Of a stretch of 8,982 bases of DNA, positions 5,527-8,982 are shown piece by piece. The notes beneath the pieces are model-generated. The model did no database searches. It was not told the DNA's origin and saw only the letters and a list, made by a program, of their open reading frames with translations. Position 1 is the stretch's first letter; every line of letters begins with the position of its first letter. Made by a program: the position numbers and the translations under genes. The stretch is from JBBSTY01 sp038235385. Lineage in GTDB: Bacteria > Actinomycetota > Acidimicrobiia > Acidimicrobiales > Acidimicrobilacustridaceae. The DNA is taken from NCBI GenBank assembly GCA_038235385.1, contig JBBSTY010000154.1, positions 1 through 8,982 on the forward strand. Direction: 5' to 3'.

Positions 5527-6678
5527 ATGACCGTGGAGGACCCCAACAGCACCGACGACGGATGGCCCGAGAGCACCGACGCAGACGTCGCCGAGCTGGC
5601 CGACTTCTACCGCTACCTCGCCGAGGCGGAGTTCGACGGGTACTGCGACCTCTACGCCGGTCTGGCCCGATCCATCGCCGACGACGAGCCGGTGCTCGAA
5701 CGCATCGCCGCGATGGCATCGACGGCCAAGATGCTACCGATCCTCGCCTTCGCCGCCGTGCACGACCTACTGCTCGCCGATCCGGACGCAGCGCTCGCCG
5801 CCGCCTATCGAGGCGACCGGGGAGCGCCGTCGGACCCGTGGCCGCTGTTCCGGGACTTCGTCGTGACGAGGGCAGCTGAGGTGTCCGACCTTGTGGCCCG
5901 ACGCTCCATCCAGACCAACGAGGTCGGGCGCTCCTCGGTGCTGCTGCCCGCCTTCACGAGCGTGCACCGCTCGTTCGGCCTGCCGTTGAGCCTGATCGAG
6001 CTCGGGCCCAGCGCCGGGCTGAACCTCGCCTTCGATCGGTTCGGGTACACCTACGACGACGGCGTGGGCATCGGCGATGCCGGGGCGACGGTCCAGCTCC
6101 GATGCGAGGTGCGGGGACCGGTCCGTCCGCCTCGTGGTTCGGCGCCGCCGCCGGTCCGGTCCCGGGTGGGGATCGATCTGGCGCCGGTGGACATCACCGA
6201 CCCCGACGCCTGTCGCTGGCTCGAGGCGTGCATCTGGCCGCGGCTCACCGACCGATCGCACCGTCTGCGCGCCGCGATCGAACTGGCCCGATCGGATCCA
6301 CCCGATCTCCGAACGGGCAACGCGCTCGAGGGCCTCGCCGATCTCGTCCGCGGCAGCGACCCCGACACGGTGGTCTGCGTCTACGCCACGTGGGTGCTGG
6401 CGTACTTCTCCCGAGACGAGCGGGTACGCCTGGGCGAGCTCCTCGACGAACTGGGCGCCGAGCGTCCCCTCGCCCTGGTGACGAGCGAGTACCCGGGCAT
6501 CGCCCCCGGCGTCGATCGACCCAGCCGTGATGCCTCCGGCGACGGCCGCCTCGGCGCGAGCCTCGTGGGTCTGCAGCGGTGGTCCGACGGACGACGCACC
6601 GGCGGCCCCGTGGCGTGGTGCCACGCACACGGACAGTGGATCGAGTGGTTCGACCCCAGCACCGGCGAAACCCGGTGA
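5527..6678 (+). CDS. DUF2332 family protein (possible Rossmann-type/SAM-binding fold)
   Basis: A 383-residue protein of the DUF2332 (COG4427) family, common in actinobacteria and without an established function. The family core is clear: QTNEVGRSSVLLPAF (129-143), then LIELGPSAGLNLAFDRFGY (156-174). The ELGPSAGLNL part looks like motif I of SAM-dependent methyltransferases (acidic residue, then GxxxGxN), and VVCVYATWVLAYFS further on resembles a later core strand. A nucleotide-cofactor-binding Rossmann fold is therefore likely, but methyltransferase activity is not shown. The protein is soluble, with no signal peptide. The start is ATG 5527, leaderless behind TAGTCT. The gene is divergent from the ligase across 92 nt and is followed 6 nt after its stop by the -35 of the next promoter, so it is probably transcribed alone. 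Confidence 0.9.
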   Translation: MTVEDPNSTDDGWPESTDADVAELADFYRYLAEAEFDGYCDLYAGLARSIADDEPVLERIAAMASTAKMLPILAFAAVHDLLLADPDAALAAAYRGDRGAPSDPWPLFRDFVVTRAAEVSDLVARRSIQTNEVGRSSVLLPAFTSVHRSFGLPLSLIELGPSAGLNLAFDRFGYTYDDGVGIGDAGATVQLRCEVRGPVRPPRGSAPPPVRSRVGIDLAPVDITDPDACRWLEACIWPRLTDRSHRLRAAIELARSDPPDLRTGNALEGLADLVRGSDPDTVVCVYATWVLAYFSRDERVRLGELLDELGAERPLALVTSEYPGIAPGVDRPSRDASGDGRLGASLVGLQRWSDGRRTGGPVAWCHAHGQWIEWFDPSTGETR

Positions 6679-6684
6679 CGATCA

Positions 6685-6713
6685 GTGACATGCGTCTCAC
6701 GACGTCGTAGAGT
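6685..6713 (+). promoter_or_regulatory. Promoter P1 upstream of the small gene
   Basis: GTGACA (6685-6690), 17-bp spacer, TAGAGT (6708-6713): five of six and four of six matches to the sigma-70 consensus with ideal spacing. It begins 6 nt after the DUF2332 stop. Confidence 0.6.
6699..6708. promoter_or_regulatory. Palindrome ACGACGTCGT in promoter P1
   Basis: A perfect 10-bp palindrome touching the first base of the P1 -10 box, nested in a CTCAC...GTGAG inverted repeat (6696-6700 and 6712-6716). Its position between -35 and -10 suits a repressor site; a chance GC-rich palindrome is also possible. Confidence 0.35.
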
Positions 6714-6735
6714 GAGGGGTGTCGCAGAGGGTGGG

Positions 6736-6765
6736 TGGACATCCGCCCTCCGCTTCCTTTACAGT
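6736..6765 (+). promoter_or_regulatory. Promoter P2 upstream of the small gene
   Basis: TGGACA (6736-6741), 18-bp spacer, TACAGT (6760-6765). The start of transcription would be near 6772, giving a leader of about 57 nt with a TGAC-N8-GTCA repeat (6770-6785) and the ribosome-binding site. Confidence 0.6.
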
Positions 6766-6811
6766 TCTGTGACAACCCACCGTCAGCTTCACCGGCTGGT
6801 ACCGACTCAAC

Positions 6812-6818
6812 GAGGAGA
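6812..6818 (+). promoter_or_regulatory. Ribosome-binding site of the small gene
   Basis: GAGGAGA lies 10 nt before ATG 6829. It supports the short reading frame over the longer one from GTG 6685, which would start within promoter P1. Confidence 0.7.
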
Positions 6819-6828
6819 CGGAATCACC

Positions 6829-6993
6829 ATGGACGCAACTGCGACCGCTACCCGACCCGCACACGATCAGGCGCCGAACCGGCTCCTGTGTGCCTACTCG
6901 CCGACCTGGCTGAGTGGCCCCACCCCCGGCTACCAGGGCCTGTGCCCGACGCTCGGGTCCGAGGAGACCACCACCGAGGAGCGCCGGGGATAG
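6829..6993 (+). CDS. Uncharacterised 54-residue protein with own tandem promoters
   Basis: A short gene, start ATG 6829 behind a good ribosome-binding site and two promoters. The protein begins MDATATATRPAHDQAPNRLL and has a central segment with two cysteines (C22 and C40) enclosing Trp, Tyr, Gly and Pro residues, then an acidic Thr/Glu-rich tail ending EERRG. From about codon 18 on, third positions are mostly G or C, as in the neighbours, which supports real coding. There is no signal peptide, membrane helix or recognisable domain. It is not part of the Nudix operon, which has its own promoter, and an inverted repeat follows its stop. It might be a small regulator, a stress protein or a processed peptide; I do not recognise it, and no modification enzyme of a peptide-maturation system is adjacent. 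Confidence 0.65.
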   Translation: MDATATATRPAHDQAPNRLLCAYSPTWLSGPTPGYQGLCPTLGSEETTTEERRG

Positions 6994-6997
6994 CTCG

Positions 6998-7030
6998 GCT
7001 GATCTCGATCGCACGACACGGTCGATCAGC
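6998..7030 (+). terminator. Inverted repeat after the small gene, possible terminator
   Basis: GCTGATC (6998-7004) and GATCAGC (7024-7030) pair over a 19-nt loop, starting 4 nt after the small gene's stop. GATCG/CGATC inside the loop gives an alternative pairing. There is no U-run, so efficiency as an intrinsic terminator is doubtful. Confidence 0.35.
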
Positions 7031-7038
7031 GGTCAACC

Positions 7039-7067
7039 GTGGAACCTCGGTCACCGCAACGTAGGGT
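7039..7067 (+). promoter_or_regulatory. Probable leaderless promoter of the Nudix-methyltransferase operon
   Basis: TAGGGT (7062-7067) lies 6 nt before GTG 7074, with no Shine-Dalgarno. GTGGAA (7039-7044) is 17 bp upstream, a weak -35 match; GTGGAACC also occurs upstream of the DUF2071 -10 box. Confidence 0.5.
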
Positions 7068-7073
7068 CGTGCC

Positions 7074-7589
7074 GTGAGCCCGTTCACCCTGCGCCGCCGG
7101 GCGGCACGCGTCGTCCTGCTCGACTCGTCGGGTCAGGTGCTGCTCCTCCCGGCGCGAGATCCCGCCGATGCCGCCAAGGGGCCGTGGTGGGAGATCCCCG
7201 GCGGCGGCATCGACCGGAACGAGACCAGCGCGGACGCGGCACGCCGTGAGCTCCACGAGGAGACCGGCATCGCCTCGGTCGAGATGGGTCCGTGCGTCTG
7301 GACCCAGCACGCGGTGTTCTCGTTCGGGGGGTACCACTTCGATCAGCACGAGCACATCCACGTCGCCTGGTGCGAACGGGTCGACGTGAGCCACCTGCAG
7401 CCCGCGGGGCTCGAGGCCCTCGAGGTGCTGGCGTTCGGCACGCCACGTTGGTGGGCGCTCGACGACCTCCTGTCGAGCGCCGAGCGGGTCCTCCCCCACC
7501 GCCTGCGCGAGTTCCTTCCCGACCTCGTCGATGGCCGGCTCCCCGACGAGCCCCACGACATCACCCATCACGACGGCTGGGCCCGATGA
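7074..7589 (+). CDS. Nudix hydrolase
   Basis: A 171-residue protein with a complete Nudix box at residues 44-66 (GGIDRNETSADAARRELHEETGI) matching GX5EX7REUXEEXGU, so the metal-binding glutamates are intact. Nudix enzymes hydrolyse nucleoside diphosphates linked to another moiety with Mg2+ or Mn2+. WWEIPGGG precedes the box as usual. Nothing identifies the substrate (oxidised dNTP, ADP-ribose, NADH or other). The protein is soluble. GTG 7074 is chosen because TAGGGT lies 6 nt before it and the family strand RRRAARVVLLD follows directly. The stop overlaps the start of the methyltransferase gene in an ATGA, so the two are co-translated. Confidence 0.93.
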   Translation: MSPFTLRRRAARVVLLDSSGQVLLLPARDPADAAKGPWWEIPGGGIDRNETSADAARRELHEETGIASVEMGPCVWTQHAVFSFGGYHFDQHEHIHVAWCERVDVSHLQPAGLEALEVLAFGTPRWWALDDLLSSAERVLPHRLREFLPDLVDGRLPDEPHDITHHDGWAR

Positions 7590-8314
7590 CCAACGTCATC
7601 TCGCCGCCGTCCACCGCCACCTACGGCATCGATGCGCCGAACCAGCTCATCGGCCTGTCGGTCGCCTCGATCCTGGCGTTGCTCATCGGGTTGTTCCTGG
7701 CCGCCGGCAGCGGCCCGCTCATGGGGCTCGTCCCGTGGGGCATCGCCGCCACGTTGGCGTGCGCGGCGGTCTGGGTCGCGGTGGGGACGCGGTACGCCAA
7801 GCCGCGGCTGTGGCGCTCGCGACTCGATGCACTGGGCCTCGCCGGGAACGAGCGGGCGCTCGACCTCGGCTGCGGTCGTGGTCTGGTGCTGATCGAGACC
7901 GCCAAGCGGCTCCCGGACGGTCGCGCCGAGGGCGTCGACATCTGGCGCAACCGCGACCAGTCCGGCAACCAGCGGGTCATGACCGAGCTCAACGTCCGGA
8001 TCGAAGGGGTCGAGGATCGCGTCGCCATCCACGACGCGGACATCACCCGGCTCCCGTTCGGCGACGCCTCGTTCGACCTCGTCACCGCCAGCTTCACGCT
8101 CCGGAGCCTTCCCCGCGCCGACGAGCGCGCCGAGGCGATCGCGCAGATCGCCCGCGTGATCCGACCGGGTGGGCAGGTGATCGTGCTCGACGACCGGCGC
8201 ACCGCCGAACTTGCCCAGGACCTCGTCGGCGCCGGCTTCACCGGCGTCGTTCGGTCGTCGCCCCGGTGGGCGTTCGCCCCACCCGCCCGGCTCGTCACCG
8301 CCACCTGGCCCTGA
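7586..8314 (+). CDS. Membrane-anchored class I SAM-dependent methyltransferase
   Basis: A 242-residue protein. The N-terminus (YGIDAPNQLIG) is followed by two hydrophobic helices at about 21-40 and 48-66, which should anchor it in the inner membrane with the catalytic part in the cytoplasm. The methyltransferase domain has motif I ALDLGCGRG (91-99), the acidic SAM-ribose position in AEGVDIW (114-120), DADITRLPF (150-158), FDLVTASFTLRSL (163-175) and the RVIRPGGQVIVLDD strand (190-203). The acceptor is unknown; small molecules, quinones and lipids are all possible for this layout. ATG 7586 is chosen for the 4-nt overlap with the Nudix gene; the frame is open further upstream only as a shadow of that gene. 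The stop lies 2 nt from the stop of the convergent gene. Confidence 0.92.
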   Translation: MTNVISPPSTATYGIDAPNQLIGLSVASILALLIGLFLAAGSGPLMGLVPWGIAATLACAAVWVAVGTRYAKPRLWRSRLDALGLAGNERALDLGCGRGLVLIETAKRLPDGRAEGVDIWRNRDQSGNQRVMTELNVRIEGVEDRVAIHDADITRLPFGDASFDLVTASFTLRSLPRADERAEAIAQIARVIRPGGQVIVLDDRRTAELAQDLVGAGFTGVVRSSPRWAFAPPARLVTATWP

Positions 8315-8316
8315 GG

Positions 8317-8982
8317 TCAGCTCGGCGCCGCACCCTCCGCGCTCGGCGGGTGCTTGATGGCGCAAACCTCGATGATCGGTTGGATCTCGGTGTCGGCGAT
8401 GTCGCCCCCGTCGCCCACGATCCGTTCGATCTCGACGAACCGATCGAAGGCGACCTGTTCCTCGATGGCGTCGAACACGCACCAGCACAGCAACTGGCTG
8501 TTCTTCGTGCCATCCGGGCCGCCCTTCACACACGCGTTGGTGAAGTTGTTGCGCATCTCGGCCGTGTAGCCGCTCGGCGTGGCGAGCTGGGTGGTGGTGG
8601 ATGTCGGGGACTCGGTCGTGGTGGTGGTCGAGGTGGTCTCGGTGGCGGGCGGACCGACCGCCAGGTCCGCCGGCCTGGTCAGCGCGAACGCCGCGACCCC
8701 GATGGCGACGAGCACCAGGACGGCGAACACGCCGACCCCGACGAGCAGGCCCTTGGACCTCGGCTCCTGCGGCGGCGGCACCGGTGCGTAGGCCCCCACG
8801 GCGGGAGCCGGTGGGACCGACGTGTAGGTGGGTGCGTACGCCGACGCGGGGTAGGGCTCGGCGGTGATGGGTGCGACGTACCCCGGCGTGGGCGCCACCG
8901 CCGGAGCGATCGGCGGATCGACGGGCGCGGTCTGGAGGGGCGCGGCGACGAAGTTGATCTCCTGGCCGTCGTCGACGGTGAC
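8317..8982 (-). CDS. Single-pass membrane protein with Pro/Ala-rich N-terminus and four-cysteine external domain (5' end outside window)
   Basis: 221 residues are visible; the frame stays open to the right edge (VTVDDGQEINF...), so the start lies outside, and GTG 8898 is not taken as the start for lack of a Shine-Dalgarno. The order is a Pro/Ala/Tyr-rich segment, a positively charged PRSKG, one transmembrane helix GLLVGVGVFAVLVLVAIGVA (about 78-97), a Thr-rich linker (about 115-131), then a C-terminal domain of about 80 residues. The last has cysteines at about 151, 166, 168 and 207 (NACVKGG, CWCVFDAIEEQ, EVCAI) and an acidic helix between. The charge pattern puts the Pro-rich part inside and the cysteine domain outside, where disulfides could form. 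I know no function for this domain. It converges on the methyltransferase operon. Confidence 0.85.
   Translation of the reverse strand, partial: VTVDDGQEINFVAAPLQTAPVDPPIAPAVAPTPGYVAPITAEPYPASAYAPTYTSVPPAPAVGAYAPVPPPQEPRSKGLLVGVGVFAVLVLVAIGVAAFALTRPADLAVGPPATETTSTTTTTESPTSTTTQLATPSGYTAEMRNNFTNACVKGGPDGTKNSQLLCWCVFDAIEEQVAFDRFVEIERIVGDGGDIADTEIQPIIEVCAIKHPPSAEGAAPS

Noticed and set aside
3923..5530. 535-codon plus-strand frame opposite the ligase
   Set aside because: Composition is His/Asp/Val/Arg-rich with no domain, and it lies fully antisense to an intact acyl-CoA ligase; long open frames are expected in GC-rich DNA.
6767..6786. Third copy of the CTGA-N7-TCAG palindrome in the small gene's leader
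   Set aside because: TGAC-N8-GTCA is present, but spacing and flanks differ from the two matching sites, so I do not count it.
6685..6828. Longer 102-residue version of the small protein
   Set aside because: Its GTG start is the -35 of promoter P1, promoter P2 lies inside it, and it has no ribosome-binding site.
7292..7585. Methyltransferase start upstream at 7292
   Set aside because: The extra 98 residues are an Arg/Pro-rich shadow of the Nudix gene; ATG 7586 gives the normal operon overlap.
1..8982. Defence, toxin-antitoxin, phage or biosynthetic cluster
   Set aside because: No nuclease, helicase, reverse transcriptase, recombinase, antitoxin-like partner or peptide-modifying enzyme is encoded; the small gene alone is not enough for such a call.

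Overview
This is a very GC-rich stretch with strong G/C preference at third codon positions, several GTG starts and promoters of the TANNNT type placed directly at start codons. It carries FadE/FadD-type lipid genes, DUF2332, and a threonine-rich membrane-anchored protein. Together these point to a high-GC actinobacterium. The FadD3-like and paired acyl-CoA dehydrogenase genes would suit Acidimicrobiia or Mycobacteriales, but that placement is inference. No rRNA, tRNA, CRISPR array, insertion sequence or phage gene is visible.

Left part (1-5434, all on the minus strand). Reading in the direction of transcription, a FadD3-like acyl-CoA ligase (5434-3812) comes first, then a DUF2071 protein (3746-3000), then a zinc-ribbon protein with long polyproline tracts (2918-2079). 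Last are two acyl-CoA dehydrogenase (ACAD) genes separated by 2 nt (1981-791, and 788 running off the left edge). The second ACAD lacks the usual FAD/substrate-loop motif. The pair looks like the catalytic and non-catalytic subunits of a heteromeric ACAD of the kind used on bulky CoA thioesters such as steroid side chains and rings. The ligase would activate an acid and the ACAD pair would dehydrogenate the CoA ester. Near-identical 15-bp palindromes (CTGA-N7-TCAG) lie in the promoter regions of both the ligase and the ACAD pair, which suggests a shared regulator encoded elsewhere.

Middle (5435-7073). A 92-nt divergent promoter region separates the ligase from a plus-strand DUF2332 gene (5527-6678). 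After it comes a stretch with two well-formed tandem sigma-70-type promoters, a palindrome in the spacer of the first, a good ribosome-binding site and an unrecognised 54-residue protein (6829-6993). An inverted repeat follows the small gene.

Right part (7074-8982). A Nudix hydrolase and a membrane-anchored SAM-dependent methyltransferase overlap by 4 nt (ATGA) and form an operon. They converge, with only 2 nt between stop codons, on a minus-strand gene open at the right edge. That gene encodes a Pro/Ala-rich cytoplasmic part, one transmembrane helix, a Thr-rich linker and a small four-cysteine external domain.

Four of the genes (DUF2071, ligase, DUF2332, Nudix) appear to be leaderless: a TAGNNT -10 box lies 6-7 nt before the start codon and there is no Shine-Dalgarno sequence. 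The most useful leads are the shared palindrome, the small gene behind tandem promoters, and the heteromeric ACAD pair. None of the genes forms a recognisable defence or mobile system.
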